From assembly GCF_029868625.1 (NCBI RefSeq), contig NZ_JARWOJ010000268.1, positions 1-64,000 of the forward strand: 64,000 nucleotides of DNA. Reading direction: 5' to 3'. The translations under genes were made by a program, and so were the position numbers. Of this stretch, positions 54,212-64,000 are shown in pieces. The stretch's first letter is position 1; every line of letters begins with the position of its first letter. The DNA is from Nocardia neocaledoniensis. GTDB taxonomy: Bacteria > Actinomycetota > Actinomycetes > Mycobacteriales > Mycobacteriaceae. The notes under the pieces were generated by a model. That model had not been told where the DNA came from. It searched no databases and saw nothing but the letters and a program-made list of their open reading frames with translations.

Positions 54212-54946
54212 TCACCAGGCGACGGTGCCGTTCATGTCGAAGAACGAACCCGACGGGGCGTCGGCAGGCAGGGTCGCCGCCCGCACGACCACCGCGGCGG
54301 CGTCGGTGGCGGTGAGCGGCGCCTGGTCACGGTTGATCGGGGTGAGGTCGGTCTGGACGAAGCCGGGGCACACCGAGGTCACCTTGGTCGTGGTGTCGGC
54401 GAGCTTCTTGGACAGGGCGATCGTCACGGCGTTGAGCGCCGCCTTGGAGCTCTGGTAGGCGGGCAGCACCATGCCGAAGTACGGCGATTCCGGGTTCAGC
54501 TGTTCGGCGAGCGAACCCATCGTGGTCGACACGTTCACGATGCGGCCCGCGGCGCTGGCGCGCAGCATCGGCAGCAGCGCCTCGATCATCGCGACCGCGC
54601 CGAATACGTTGGTGTCGAAGGTTTCCCGGAACAGCGGCAGCGAGGCGAACTCGTGCTGCTCGCCGTCGGTGGCCTCCGGCAGGATGCCCGCGTTGTTGAC
54701 CAGGATGTCGAGGGTGCCGAAGTTCTGACGCACCCACTCCGCCGCGCGGGCGACGCTGTCGGCGTCGGTGACATCCAGCTCGATCCCGTGCGCCTCGTAT
54801 CCCTTCGCCGTCAGCGTCGCCGCGGCTTCCTTCGCGTCGGCCTCGCGGCGCGAGGTGAGCAGGACGCGGGTGCCCGTCGCGGCCAGCGCCTCGGCCGTCG
54901 CGAAGCCGAGTCCACGGTTGCTTCCGGTGATCACTGCGGTCGACAT
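54212..54946 (-). CDS. Short-chain dehydrogenase/reductase (carbonyl-reductase-like)
   Basis: This 244-residue SDR has VITGSNRGLGFATAEALAAT, DILVNNAGILPEAT, Ser in RIVNVSTTMGSL and YQSSKAALNA (catalytic Tyr and Lys). The GSNRGLG start is typical of carbonyl-reductase-like enzymes. ATG 54946 is preceded by AAGGGG. It is convergent with the methyltransferase gene and divergent from the MFS gene. Confidence 0.9.
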   Translation of the reverse strand: MSTAVITGSNRGLGFATAEALAATGTRVLLTSRREADAKEAAATLTAKGYEAHGIELDVTDADSVARAAEWVRQNFGTLDILVNNAGILPEATDGEQHEFASLPLFRETFDTNVFGAVAMIEALLPMLRASAAGRIVNVSTTMGSLAEQLNPESPYFGMVLPAYQSSKAALNAVTIALSKKLADTTTKVTSVCPGFVQTDLTPINRDQAPLTATDAAAVVVRAATLPADAPSGSFFDMNGTVAW

Positions 54947-55118
54947 GGTGTGTGCCCCTTCATTGTTCGGACGCCGAGCGGTCGGCGTGAGGAGCGGCGT
55001 CCGCGGCTCCTCACTCGGTAGACGGCGGCGCGGGCGCTTTCGTGAGATGTCGCCGAAAGAAACTTCTGACGACGGGCTCTGGTTCGGCCGACGGTGGCGT
55101 CGCCGCGGCAAGTAGCCT

Positions 55119-56678
55119 GTGGCGGTGAGACCGATGGACACGGCGCCGGGGGCGCCCGCACGGCCGGGAGTCGCCCTGGCGGCGGTTGTCGCCGTGGTTT
55201 TCGTGACCTTTCTCGACACCACCGTGGTCAGCGTCGCGCTGGGCGCGATCCGGCGGGAGATGAGCGCCGATGTCACGTTGCTGCAGTGGGTGGTCAACTC
55301 CTACACCGTGGTCTTCGCCGGATTGATGCTGGCGGGCGGCTCGCTCGGGGACCGGTTCGGGCGCAAGCGCGTGATGATGGTCGGCCTGGTGATCTTCTGT
55401 GCCGGATCGGTGGTCTCGGCGCTGGCGAGCAGCGTCGCGCTGATCATCGCGGGTCGCGCCATCATGGGCCTCGGCGCCGCGGCGTCGGAACCCGGCACGC
55501 TGTCGCTGCTGCGGCACATCTTCCCCGGTGAGCGGTCAAGGGCCAAGGCGGTCGGCGTGTGGGCCGCGGTCTCGGGGCTGGCACTGGCCGCGGGTCCGGT
55601 GCTGGGCGGTGTGCTGGTCGATACCTGGGGCTGGCGCTCGATCTTCTGGTTGAACCTGGTGATCGGCGCCGCGGCGCTGGTCGTCGCGCTGTGGTCGGTA
55701 CCGGAGAGTTCGGACCCGCGCCAGGAACCCGTCGACTGGGCCGGGGCGTTGCTGGGCGCGCTGGCTTTCGGATCGGTGATCTACGCCGCGACAGTCGGCC
55801 AGGACGAGGGCTACACCTCGCCCACCGTGCTGGGACTGTTCGCTCTCGGTGGGCTCGCGCTGGTGGCGTTCGTGTTCGTCGAGCGGCGCGCGCGGGCGCC
55901 CATGCTCGAATTCGCCTATCTGAAGCTGCGTGTCGTGCGCGGGGCGCTGGTGGTGTCGTTCGCCGTGTACTTCGGCATCTTCTCGATCTTCTTCTTCACC
56001 GCGATGTATCTGCAAGTGATGCAGTCCTATTCGGCGGCGCGCACGGCGGCGGTCTTCACGCCGATGGCCGTCACCATCGTGCTCGGGTCGCTGGTGGCCG
56101 GGTACTGGGTGGCACGGCACGGTGCGCGGATACCGATGATCCTCGGCTGCGTCGTCGGTGCGATCGGCATCCTGCTCACCCGTCACGAGCTGTCGGGGGC
56201 GCTGAACGATCCGTGGCTGGCCGCCGCGATGGCCGTGGCAGGCGTCGGGTTCGGCATCGCGGTGGTGCCGTTGACCTCGGCCGTGATGTCGGGCGTTCCC
56301 GCCGAGCATTCGGGAATGGCGGCCGCGGTGACCAATACGATGCGCCAGGTCGGCGCGGCCTTCGGTGTCGCGGTGCTCGGCGCCGTGGTGAGCTCTTTCC
56401 TCACCGGGGACCTGAAGGCCAGGATGACCGAACTGGGTCTGCCCGCCACCCTGCAGCCCGACGCGATCCAGGCGGTGGAGCGCGGCCGCATCCCGGAGGG
56501 CGTCGACATCGGCCCGTATCTGCAGTACCTGTCGAAGGTGAACGAGGTGCTCGCCACGGGCAAGGTCGCCTTTCACCACGGGCTGGACGTGGCCCTGCTG
56601 GTGTCGGCGGTGATGATCCTGGCGGCCGCGGCGTTCACCGCCCTCGACACCGAACGACCACGGGCGAAGGTCGGCTAG
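55119..56678 (+). CDS. DHA2-family MFS drug transporter (14 helices)
   Basis: This 519-residue membrane protein has ~14 helices, with motif A GGSLGDRFGRKRVMMV, motif D1 DTTVVSVALGAI near the N-terminus, and antiporter motif C LALAAGPVLGGVLVDTWGWR. It is a proton-coupled exporter of drugs or lipids. GTG 55119 is the longest start; ATG 55134 is equally likely. Confidence 0.9.
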   Translation: MAVRPMDTAPGAPARPGVALAAVVAVVFVTFLDTTVVSVALGAIRREMSADVTLLQWVVNSYTVVFAGLMLAGGSLGDRFGRKRVMMVGLVIFCAGSVVSALASSVALIIAGRAIMGLGAAASEPGTLSLLRHIFPGERSRAKAVGVWAAVSGLALAAGPVLGGVLVDTWGWRSIFWLNLVIGAAALVVALWSVPESSDPRQEPVDWAGALLGALAFGSVIYAATVGQDEGYTSPTVLGLFALGGLALVAFVFVERRARAPMLEFAYLKLRVVRGALVVSFAVYFGIFSIFFFTAMYLQVMQSYSAARTAAVFTPMAVTIVLGSLVAGYWVARHGARIPMILGCVVGAIGILLTRHELSGALNDPWLAAAMAVAGVGFGIAVVPLTSAVMSGVPAEHSGMAAAVTNTMRQVGAAFGVAVLGAVVSSFLTGDLKARMTELGLPATLQPDAIQAVERGRIPEGVDIGPYLQYLSKVNEVLATGKVAFHHGLDVALLVSAVMILAAAAFTALDTERPRAKVG

Positions 56679-56736
56679 TCACTGTCGGATGGACCGAGTT
56701 CACCTGGTGGTGGTCTCCGTCCGCCATGCTGTGTGC

Positions 56737-57756
56737 GTGACTTTGTCTGATGTCGCCCCGGTGCGCGGCAGTGAGTATTCGATTCTGTTGCGCCGGATCA
56801 GGGCGGCGGGTCTGCTGGATCGGCGTGTGGCGTACTACGCGTGGAAAAGCGCGCTCACCGCGGCGGCGTTCGTCGCGGGGTGGGTGGCCTTCGCGCTGAT
56901 CGGTGATTCGTGGTGGCAGCTGGTGGTCGCGGCGTTCCTGGCGGTGGTGTTCGCGCAGTGCGCGTTCCTCGGCCACGACGCCGGGCACAAGCAGATCTTC
57001 GGGTCGCGACGGGCCAATTACCTCTACGGGCTGATCGCCGGCAACCTGGCCATCGGGCTCAGCATCGGCTGGTGGACCAGCAATCACAATCGCCACCACG
57101 CGCATCCCAACACCGAGGGAGCCGATCCCGACGCCATGGGTGTGCTGGCCTTCTCCGGTGAACGCGCCGCGGCGGGCCGGGGCTGGCGTCGATTCGTCTT
57201 CCGGTACCAGGCCTGGCTGTTCTTCCCGATGCTCCTGCTCGAGGGCGGCAGCCTGCACCGTTCCAGCGTGCGCGCGGTGTTCCGCTGGCCCATCCCCAAC
57301 CGGGCTGTGGAGGGGGCGCTGCTCGCCGCGCACGGCGCGCTGATCCTCGGTGCCCCCTTCCTCGTCCTCTCCCCAGGAAAAGCGTTGGCGTTCATCGCCG
57401 TTCAGCAGGGCCTGTTCGGCTTCTACATGGGCTGCACGTTCGCGCCGAACCACAAGGGCATGGAGGTGCTGCCCCCGGGCGACAACACCGACTTCCTGCG
57501 CAGGCAGGTGCTCACCTCCCGCAACGTCCGCGGCGGCCTCCTCGTCGACACCGCCCTCGGCGGCCTCAACTACCAGATCGAACACCACCTGTTCCCGTCC
57601 ATGCCGCGCGCCAACCTGAGCAAGGCGCAGCCGATCGTCGCGCAGTTCTGCCGCGAGATCGGCGTGCCCTACTGCGAGACCGGCCTGTTCGAGTCCTACG
57701 CCCAGGCCCTCGCCCACCTCGACGAGGTGGGCCGCCACGCCGCCACACCGCGCTGA
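56737..57756 (+). CDS. Membrane fatty-acid desaturase
   Basis: This 339-residue protein has hydrophobic helix pairs and three histidine boxes: GHDAGHKQIFG, NHNRHHAHPN, and YQIEHHLFPSMP. The QIEHH form is typical of the acyl-lipid/acyl-CoA desaturase group (PF00487), including mycobacterial DesA3. It introduces double bonds in fatty acyl chains using di-iron and O2; a ferredoxin/oxidoreductase partner is not in the window. GTG 56737 is used because the family-like sequence starts there. Confidence 0.9.
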   Translation: MTLSDVAPVRGSEYSILLRRIRAAGLLDRRVAYYAWKSALTAAAFVAGWVAFALIGDSWWQLVVAAFLAVVFAQCAFLGHDAGHKQIFGSRRANYLYGLIAGNLAIGLSIGWWTSNHNRHHAHPNTEGADPDAMGVLAFSGERAAAGRGWRRFVFRYQAWLFFPMLLLEGGSLHRSSVRAVFRWPIPNRAVEGALLAAHGALILGAPFLVLSPGKALAFIAVQQGLFGFYMGCTFAPNHKGMEVLPPGDNTDFLRRQVLTSRNVRGGLLVDTALGGLNYQIEHHLFPSMPRANLSKAQPIVAQFCREIGVPYCETGLFESYAQALAHLDEVGRHAATPR

Positions 57757-57825
57757 TCAGCGGCCCGCGCCGGGTGATAATCGCGGGGATGCCCGGTGGT
57801 CGCCGGGCCGGTGGAAGGTGGAGCG

Positions 57826-58209
57826 ATGACGGTTGTCGGGCTGGTCTTCGTCGGGATCGCTGTGCTGTTGCACGGCTACATCTTCGTCATGGAGTCGCTG
57901 CGGTGGACCCACCCGCGAACCAGGGCGACGTTCGGGATCTCGGCGGCGGAGGCCGAGGCGACCCGGGAGATGGCGTTCAACCAGGGTTTCTACAACCTGT
58001 TCCTGGCGATCGTCGCTGCGGTCGGCATGGGCTTCACGATGTTCGGCGACACCGGGGTCGGGCTCGCGCTGGTGCTGGCCGGGGCGGGCTCGATGGTCGC
58101 GGCGGGCGTGGTGCTGCTCGCGTCCTCGCCCGACAAGGCCCGCCCCGCGCTCATCCAGCTCGTTCCGCCGCTCATCGGCTGTGCCGCACTGGTTCTCGCG
58201 TACCTGTGA
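57826..58209 (+). CDS. DUF1304 membrane protein
   Basis: This 127-residue protein has four helices and the DUF1304 signature (HGYIFVMESLRWTHPRTR, then AFNQGFYNLFLAI). The function is unknown. ATG 57826 has GGAAGGTGG ahead. It ends directly beside the stop of the convergent permease-like gene. Confidence 0.85.
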   Translation: MTVVGLVFVGIAVLLHGYIFVMESLRWTHPRTRATFGISAAEAEATREMAFNQGFYNLFLAIVAAVGMGFTMFGDTGVGLALVLAGAGSMVAAGVVLLASSPDKARPALIQLVPPLIGCAALVLAYL

Positions 58210-59556
58210 TCAGGTGAACGAGAACAGCGGCGGGACGGCGACGACCACGGCGGCGGCCCAGGTGCCGTAGACCGGGACGTAGCGGGTCTGCCAGCGTTCG
58301 AGGTCGGCGAAACGGTGGGTGCCGCGCAGGAATCCGAGCGTGAGGCGCATCGACCAGGCGAGGTTGACCAGCAGCACCACGTTCATGCCGAGGGCGACGA
58401 CCTTGTTGGGGGTGGAACCGAATTCGGCGATGCGGGTGAGCATGGCGGCGAGCATCACCACGTCGACGGCCAGCGCGCTGACCACCAGGACCAGCTGGAC
58501 GCGGTCGAAGAAGCCGGGCGGGGCCAGCGGGTCGCGGGCCGAGATCGTGTAGAGCAGCAGGCCGAGGACCAGGACCAGGATCAGGTCCATGAGGATCAGC
58601 AGTTCCCGGTCGACGTCGAGCACGCTGCGGGTGGTCGCGAACGCGACGAGCAGCGCCAAGAGCATCAAGATCGTCAACGGGGTGAACACCCTGGTCAGTA
58701 CCGGGGCGATGTTCTCGACCACATTCTGTTTCGCCTCGACCAGCCACGCCGCGACGACGACCGCGCCCGCCGCGCCGAACGGCAGGACCCAGTCCTCGAG
58801 CACCGGCTCGATATCGATGTCGAGGGTGCCGAAGGCGCCGGCCGTCAACCCGATCAGTACGCCGCCGCCCAGGGCGAGCAGCGTGAGGTACACGAACCAT
58901 TCGCCGGTGAACCGGATGAAGTCCATCCGGCGGCGATCCGACCGCCAGTCACCGCCCACGTAGGCGAGCCCGACGACGAACCACAGCGCGATCGGCGCGT
59001 GGATGGCGGCGATCACCTCGGTGGCGCTGCCGCGCTCGAAGGGATAGAGGTTCAGCACCAGCGCGGCGAGCACGAACGGAACGACCAGTACCGCCGCGGC
59101 TTTCGCGCTCACCTGGCGTTTCCAGGCGAAGTACCCCGCCAGGAACGGCAGGATCAGCAGGCTGACGTTCAGGCCGAGCGCGGCCTCGGGCAGCAGCGCG
59201 AAGCCCGCCTTCACCGACAGGGCCGCGCCGACGGCCAGCGCGAGCACCACCGCCAGTTCCCGATTGCCTTGCCGCTCGGCCTCTTCGGATTCGCTGGGCA
59301 CGAGTACGAGCTGCTTCCAGAGGCGTTCGGAATGCTCGCGGGCGAACTCGCGGGAGATGGCGTCGAGGCTGCCCATGCGCTTGACGGCGACCAGGAACGC
59401 TTCGTCGTCGGTGAGCCCGCCGCGCTGGAGCGTCGAGACCTGTTCGCGCAGATGGTCTTCCATCTCGTCGACGTCGGCGACCGAGATCGCGCGGTGCCGC
59501 TGGACGTATCCGCGCCACTGATCGATGTGGGCCTGCAGTTCCGGCTCGGTGTCCAT
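58210..59556 (-). CDS. PadR-associated multi-helix membrane protein (permease prefix domain)
   Basis: This 448-residue protein has an N-terminal soluble 'permease prefix' domain (residues 1-~85, MDTEPELQAHIDQWRGYVQR, VDEMEDHLREQVSTL, DDEAFLVAVKRMGSLDAISR) and about ten hydrophobic helices. Such proteins are commonly encoded with a PadR regulator. ATG 59556 overlaps the padR stop (TGATG) and has GAAGGG at good spacing; ATG 59565 is closer to that site. The cargo or function is unknown. Confidence 0.85.
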   Translation of the reverse strand: MDTEPELQAHIDQWRGYVQRHRAISVADVDEMEDHLREQVSTLQRGGLTDDEAFLVAVKRMGSLDAISREFAREHSERLWKQLVLVPSESEEAERQGNRELAVVLALAVGAALSVKAGFALLPEAALGLNVSLLILPFLAGYFAWKRQVSAKAAAVLVVPFVLAALVLNLYPFERGSATEVIAAIHAPIALWFVVGLAYVGGDWRSDRRRMDFIRFTGEWFVYLTLLALGGGVLIGLTAGAFGTLDIDIEPVLEDWVLPFGAAGAVVVAAWLVEAKQNVVENIAPVLTRVFTPLTILMLLALLVAFATTRSVLDVDRELLILMDLILVLVLGLLLYTISARDPLAPPGFFDRVQLVLVVSALAVDVVMLAAMLTRIAEFGSTPNKVVALGMNVVLLVNLAWSMRLTLGFLRGTHRFADLERWQTRYVPVYGTWAAAVVVAVPPLFSFT

Positions 59557-59918
59557 CACGCCCATCCCTTCGCCACCGTCGGCGGCAGCACGGTGCTGCG
59601 CCACACCTGGTCCAGCGCCTCGGCGACCACGGCCCATTGCGCGCGGCGCTCCGCGAGGGCCGCGCGGCCCGAGTCGGTGATCAGATAGTGCTTGCGCCGC
59701 CTCCCGCTCTCGGACGTGCGCCAGGTCGAGGTGACGTGGCCGAGCCGCTCGAGCCGGTGCAGGAGGGGGTACAGCATGCCGTCGGTCCATTGCATACGCC
59801 CGCGCGAGAGCGCGTTGACCTGCTCGAGAATCGCGTACCCGTACGACTCGCCCTCGGCGAGGATGCCGAGCACCAGCGGCGTCGCCGAGGCCGCTACGAG
59901 ATCTTTGTCTATCCGCAT
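59556..59918 (-). CDS. PadR-family transcriptional regulator
   Basis: This 120-residue protein has a PadR winged helix: PLVLGILAEGESYGYAILEQ, WTDGMLYPLLHRLERLGHVT and KHYLITDSGRAALAERR. It is encoded first in a two-gene operon with the membrane protein it likely controls. ATG 59918 has AGGAG seven bases ahead. Two palindromes 12-49 bases upstream are its probable operators. Confidence 0.92.
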   Translation of the reverse strand: MRIDKDLVAASATPLVLGILAEGESYGYAILEQVNALSRGRMQWTDGMLYPLLHRLERLGHVTSTWRTSESGRRRKHYLITDSGRAALAERRAQWAVVAEALDQVWRSTVLPPTVAKGWA

Positions 59919-59929
59919 CGGACTCCTAT

Positions 59930-59967
59930 ACCTAGAACCTCTAGGTCATAACCTAGCAGATCTAGGT
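59930..59967. promoter_or_regulatory. Two PadR operator palindromes
   Basis: ACCTAG-N5-CTAGGT occurs at 59930-59946 and again at 59951-59967, both perfect, with centres 21 bases apart (two helical turns). They lie just ahead of padR, where binding would block the padR-permease promoter. Confidence 0.8.
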
Positions 59968-60060
59968 ATGTGGGCGGATGATGCTTGCGTTCAGTAACGA
60001 CCCGCCGGTGCCCGATCGATACGGTGAGCGGGTATTTCACCACGAGTGGAAGGAACGTCA

Positions 60061-60531
60061 ATGGCTCTACTGTCGAGGTCCAAGATCGCCGGGACGGCAG
60101 CCGCGCTGGCCGCGGTGGCGGGGACGATGGTCGCGGGAGCGGGCACGGCGAGCGCCCTGCCCAGCAGCCTGGTCGGCATCAACTGCCTGGGGATCAGCCC
60201 GAACATCGTCGATGTGCCGTACAGCAACCAGGTGATCGTCTCCTACATCCGGGACGTGTCCGGGCTGCCGACCTTCACCGTGCACTCGGGGGCGAGCATC
60301 TGGGGCTATCAGACCCATCCCACGCTCACCTGGACGAACCTGGCCACCGGGGCCTCGGGGTCGCTGACCGGGCACACGAACATCTCCTCGATGTTCGGCA
60401 CCGGCGGCACCGTCTACTTCGCCGACGTGCCGACGGGCGCCGGTCCGGTCCGCATCGACCTGTCGATCGTGAACACGGGTCTGGTCCCGGTTCCGCCGGT
60501 CAACTGTTCGGGGACCACGGACATCCTCTGA
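60061..60531 (+). CDS. Small secreted protein, unknown function
   Basis: This 156-residue protein has a signal peptide cleaved after TASA (about residue 33). The mature part is rich in Gly, Thr and beta-type residues and has two Cys (ININCLG-like region and NCSGTTDIL end) that can form a disulfide across the domain. GGAAGGAA precedes the ATG. An Ig-like fold is possible. Confidence 0.78.
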   Translation: MALLSRSKIAGTAAALAAVAGTMVAGAGTASALPSSLVGINCLGISPNIVDVPYSNQVIVSYIRDVSGLPTFTVHSGASIWGYQTHPTLTWTNLATGASGSLTGHTNISSMFGTGGTVYFADVPTGAGPVRIDLSIVNTGLVPVPPVNCSGTTDIL

Positions 60532-60545
60532 GCGACAACCGTTTC

Positions 60546-60575
60546 CGGCCGGGCACCCGATGGGTGACCCGGCCG
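60546..60575 (+). terminator. Hairpin after the secreted protein gene
   Basis: The stem CGGCCGGG / CCCGGCCG, with an inner ACCC/GGGT pair, starts 15 bases after the stop. Confidence 0.7.
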
Positions 60576-60708
60576 TGATCGTTCGGCGGGGGTTAGGGTT
60601 TGCCACCCTAGGGTGCGGATCGGCGAAATCCGCCTAACAGGGGTTCCCGGGGGCTCGATGGAGTCAGCAGAACGCGCGATCGCGCGGCGACAGGGAATCG
60701 AGGACGTC

Positions 60709-61452
60709 ATGAAGAACGTAGTGCGGATGGGTGCGCTGATCGTCGTGGCCGCGGCGGCGGTGGCGGGCTGCACCGGGGACGGTGGTTCGACGGGTTCGGC
60801 TCCGACGTCGGCGAAAGCCAGTGTCACAGCGGGCACTCCGGCCCCGACCGGTGGTCAACAGCCCGCGGGCGGACAGGACTCGTCCGGAGGGCAGGGTTCG
60901 ACCGGTGGACAGGGTTCGACCGGTGGCCAGGGTTCGACCGGAGGGCAGGGTTCGTCCGGAGGGCAGGGTTCCTCGGGTGGCCAGAACGGCGGAGCGACGC
61001 CGGACACGACGCAGGTGTCCCAGCCGCCGGCGGGCAACGACATCAGCGGACCGGGCAAGTGCATCGACATCACCTCCACCGGGGTGCGCAACGCGCTGGC
61101 CCGGCTGGGCGACGGCTGGCACGCACAGCGCGGATCGAACGACATCCCCGGCCAGTGCGCCGACCTGCTGTGGGTGCAGGCGGTCGGCGGCAACTCCGCG
61201 GGCGCGCCGATCCATGTGCTGTTCTTCCACGACGGACAGTGGTTGGGCACGGCCACGTCCGAGCCGTACGCGTTCACCTCGGTGGTCGGCTACACCACGA
61301 ATGTCGTCACCGTCGAATACAAGTGGCTCGCCGGCGACGAGCCCTTCGCCGCGCCGCAGGGTGGTCCGGTGGCCATCCACTACACCTGGAACGGCTCGAA
61401 TGTCGTGATGAGCGGCCCACTTCCGCGAGAGGTGACCCAGCCGCAGCGCTAG
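60709..61452 (+). CDS. LppP/LprE-family lipoprotein with hexapeptide repeats
   Basis: This 247-residue protein has a lipobox (VAAAAVAGCTGDGG, lipidated Cys22), then a low-complexity linker with six GGQGS(T/S) repeats, then an LppP/LprE-like domain (~105-245): CIDITSTGVRNALARLGDGW, CADLLWVQAVGGNSAGAPIH and VLFFHDGQWLGTAT. LppP/LprE are envelope lipoproteins; LprE has been linked to host interaction. ATG 60709 has GAGGA ahead. Likely the linker spans the peptidoglycan. Confidence 0.82.
   Translation: MKNVVRMGALIVVAAAAVAGCTGDGGSTGSAPTSAKASVTAGTPAPTGGQQPAGGQDSSGGQGSTGGQGSTGGQGSTGGQGSSGGQGSSGGQNGGATPDTTQVSQPPAGNDISGPGKCIDITSTGVRNALARLGDGWHAQRGSNDIPGQCADLLWVQAVGGNSAGAPIHVLFFHDGQWLGTATSEPYAFTSVVGYTTNVVTVEYKWLAGDEPFAAPQGGPVAIHYTWNGSNVVMSGPLPREVTQPQR
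60868..60975 (+). repeat. Six 18-base tandem repeats (GGQGSS/T)
   Basis: Six consecutive 18-base units encode GGQ(D/G)S(S/T). Differences are mostly single bases, so the tract can change in length by slippage. Confidence 0.9.
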
Positions 61453-61486
61453 TCGCCCGGCCGCGCCGGCTGGCAGGATGAACGCC

Positions 61487-62512
61487 ATGCGTTTCACCGT
61501 GCCCGCCGTCGTGGCGATGATGGCGGCGGTCCTGCTGGCCGGCTGCTCGCTCTACGCGGAAGGGCCCGATCAGGACGAGCGTGACAGCTGGTCGCGGGTG
61601 ATCGAGTCTGCCGTCGAGGCCCTTCCGGGAGTGGACGACGCGTCGCATGCGTTCGAGTACCACCCGTACGGCCCCAACTCGTACTACACGTCCCTGCTCG
61701 ACGTGCGGCTCGCGGACGGCGCCACGCCGGCCGAGACCGCGCCGGTCGTACTGGTCATGGGCGCCCAGCAACTGCCGTCGCACTATCACGGCGACACGAC
61801 CATCGTCAGAATTCGCCGGGCGACCCACTCCTACTACGGGAGCTGGCGATTCGGGCGGACCGTTGAGGTGGAAGCGAACGCGGCCGCCACCTGGACCCGG
61901 GTGTCCTCGGCCGATATCGGTGCCCAGATCCACTGGTCCGGCGGTGTCGATACCACCGGCGGCGCCGACGGAATCGCCGGATCCATCGATGTCCGAGCGG
62001 GATCGGAGGCCGAACCCCAGCGTGCCATCGCGGCGATGCGCCGCATCATTCGGGACTTCCCGGAACTGGCCGCCAACAACTGGACGGTGTCTCCCACGCA
62101 TGGGGGGAGCATGTCCGAGCTCTACTCGTCACTGGAGCCCGGCGTGACTCACGCGAACCCCCGCCATCGCTTTCCCACCGACAGCGAACTCGGCCTGTGG
62201 GAGTGGTTGCTGACCGATCAACCCACTCCGTACATCGCCGAGGTGTCGGTGTTCGACCCGCCCGAGAAGGCGGGCCGGACGCTGGCGATCACCGTATTCC
62301 CGCCCCTCGGAGAGAAATTCGGCGCCGAGCAGATGACCCTTCTCGCCGACCGCCATCTGCGCTACCTGTCCCAGCGCGGTGACGTGGTCGACTACAAGAT
62401 CATCAGCCGCCAGGGTGCCGGTCTCGCGGTCTTCGTCGGTGGGTGCCCGGAACCGGGACGCGAGGTCGCGCCGGAGTCCGAGCCCTTCGTTCGTCGGTAC
62501 GAACGCTGCTGA
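61487..62512 (+). CDS. Lipoprotein of unknown function
   Basis: This ~341-residue protein has a lipoprotein signal (VAMMAAVLLAGCSLYAEG, lipobox LAGC) and a hydrophilic body with no recognised domain; HSYYGSWRFGRTVEVEANAA and TVFPPLGEKFGAEQMTLLAD are typical stretches. ATG 61487 is chosen because GGCAGG is better spaced from it than from ATG 61478. It follows the LppP/LprE-like gene by ~35 bases and may be cotranscribed. Confidence 0.75.
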   Translation: MRFTVPAVVAMMAAVLLAGCSLYAEGPDQDERDSWSRVIESAVEALPGVDDASHAFEYHPYGPNSYYTSLLDVRLADGATPAETAPVVLVMGAQQLPSHYHGDTTIVRIRRATHSYYGSWRFGRTVEVEANAAATWTRVSSADIGAQIHWSGGVDTTGGADGIAGSIDVRAGSEAEPQRAIAAMRRIIRDFPELAANNWTVSPTHGGSMSELYSSLEPGVTHANPRHRFPTDSELGLWEWLLTDQPTPYIAEVSVFDPPEKAGRTLAITVFPPLGEKFGAEQMTLLADRHLRYLSQRGDVVDYKIISRQGAGLAVFVGGCPEPGREVAPESEPFVRRYERC

Positions 62513-62519
62513 TGTCGGG

Positions 62520-63659
<1,140 letters not shown>

Positions 63660-63860
63660 GGGGTCCCGTTCTGCGCAGGGGGCCGCCCCGCCGAGGTCGC
63701 GGCCAGGAATAGATCATCCAGCCTAGCGCCGGTACGCCGAGCGTCCGCGGGACTCCTGTCACCACGGCGGTGAGCGGGTGACCAGCACCGGCGAATCAGG
63801 GTCGCGACAGGGGCGCGCGGCGGCGGATAGCCTGAGGGCACTCACGGGGAAGGAGTGACG

Positions 63861-64000
63861 ATGGAGTTCGAGCCAGGGGCGATCCTTGCGGGATACCGCA
63901 TCGAACGCAGGCTCGGCGGTGGGGGAATGGGCGCGGTGTACCTCGCGGCGCATCCACGGCTGCCACGCCGGGACGCGGTGAAGGTGCTCGACGCGCGACT
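63861..64000 (+). CDS. Ser/Thr protein kinase, N-terminal part (runs off the window)
   Basis: The first 46 residues show the PknB-type start: [20 protein letters not shown] with [20 protein letters not shown], giving the Gly-rich loop (GGGGMGAV) and the catalytic Lys in AVKVL. AAGGAG lies six bases before the ATG. The rest lies beyond the right edge. Confidence 0.9.
   Translation, partial: MEFEPGAILAGYRIERRLGGGGMGAVYLAAHPRLPRRDAVKVLDAR

Overview
The window is high-GC actinobacterial DNA, most likely from Nocardia or a close mycolate-containing relative. I infer this from the order glyS / smtB-zur and the block TPM-domain protein, dgt, dnaG, small YtxH-like protein, tRNA-Asn, which matches the M. 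tuberculosis neighbourhood of Rv2357c-Rv2359 and Rv2342-Rv2345. A PapA5-like acyltransferase, LppP/LprE-type and DUF732 proteins, type VII secretion accessories (EspG, EspC-like) and a KstR-type operator in front of a DUF35/Ltp pair agree with this. Species cannot be fixed without a search.

Layout. (1) 1-20.5 kb is core chromosome: a sterol-type DUF35/Ltp thiolase pair behind a KstR-like palindrome; a degenerate EF-G-like protein; a type VII secretion accessory operon; the zinc regulators smtB-zur divergent from glyS; a PapA5-like acyltransferase; the TPM-domain, metallo-beta-lactamase, DoxX, LysR and YdcF-like genes; dgt-dnaG; and tRNA-Asn. (2) 20.5-47.8 kb is a composite genomic island. It starts at tRNA-Asn with a tyrosine integrase and an excisionase, and ends at an orphan 3' fragment of a tRNA-Ala gene followed by a terminator. 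It is full of broken mobile genes (IS21-like, TniA/B/Q-like, Tn554 TnpB/TnpC-like, IS5-like), and the intergenic stretches are less GC-rich. Three apparently intact cargo modules lie in it: phnDCE plus a tyrosine phosphatase with a divergent PhnF-type repressor; a pair of SMR transporters; and a phosphohistidine 'swivel' kinase cluster (34.3-40.4 kb). Near its right end are a CHAT caspase-like protein and a broken AbiEii-type toxin gene, which look like defence-island remains. (3) 47.8-64 kb is again core-like: a secreted histidine phosphatase, two SDR loci with TetR and GlxA-type regulators, a methyltransferase, a DHA2 MFS pump, a fatty-acid desaturase, a PadR-permease pair with two operator palindromes, three exported proteins, a metallophosphoesterase, and the start of a Ser/Thr kinase.

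The most interesting unit is the 34.3-40.4 kb cluster. It encodes a CrtC/AttH-like lipocalin-fold protein, a protein with only a linker plus phosphohistidine domain, a tandem double-TetR regulator, a winged-helix-like 204-residue protein and a short pyruvate-phosphate-dikinase-like protein (ATP-grasp plus phosphohistidine domain). No PEP/pyruvate-binding barrel is present, so the phosphoryl acceptor may be an organic alcohol or phenol, as in phenylphosphate synthase. Two promoters in the cluster carry the same paired palindrome AGTC-NN-GACT, the probable target of the double TetR. A decayed paralogue of the lipocalin-like gene (30.6-31.7 kb) and a carotenoid-oxygenase fragment (40.8-41.1 kb) flank the cluster.
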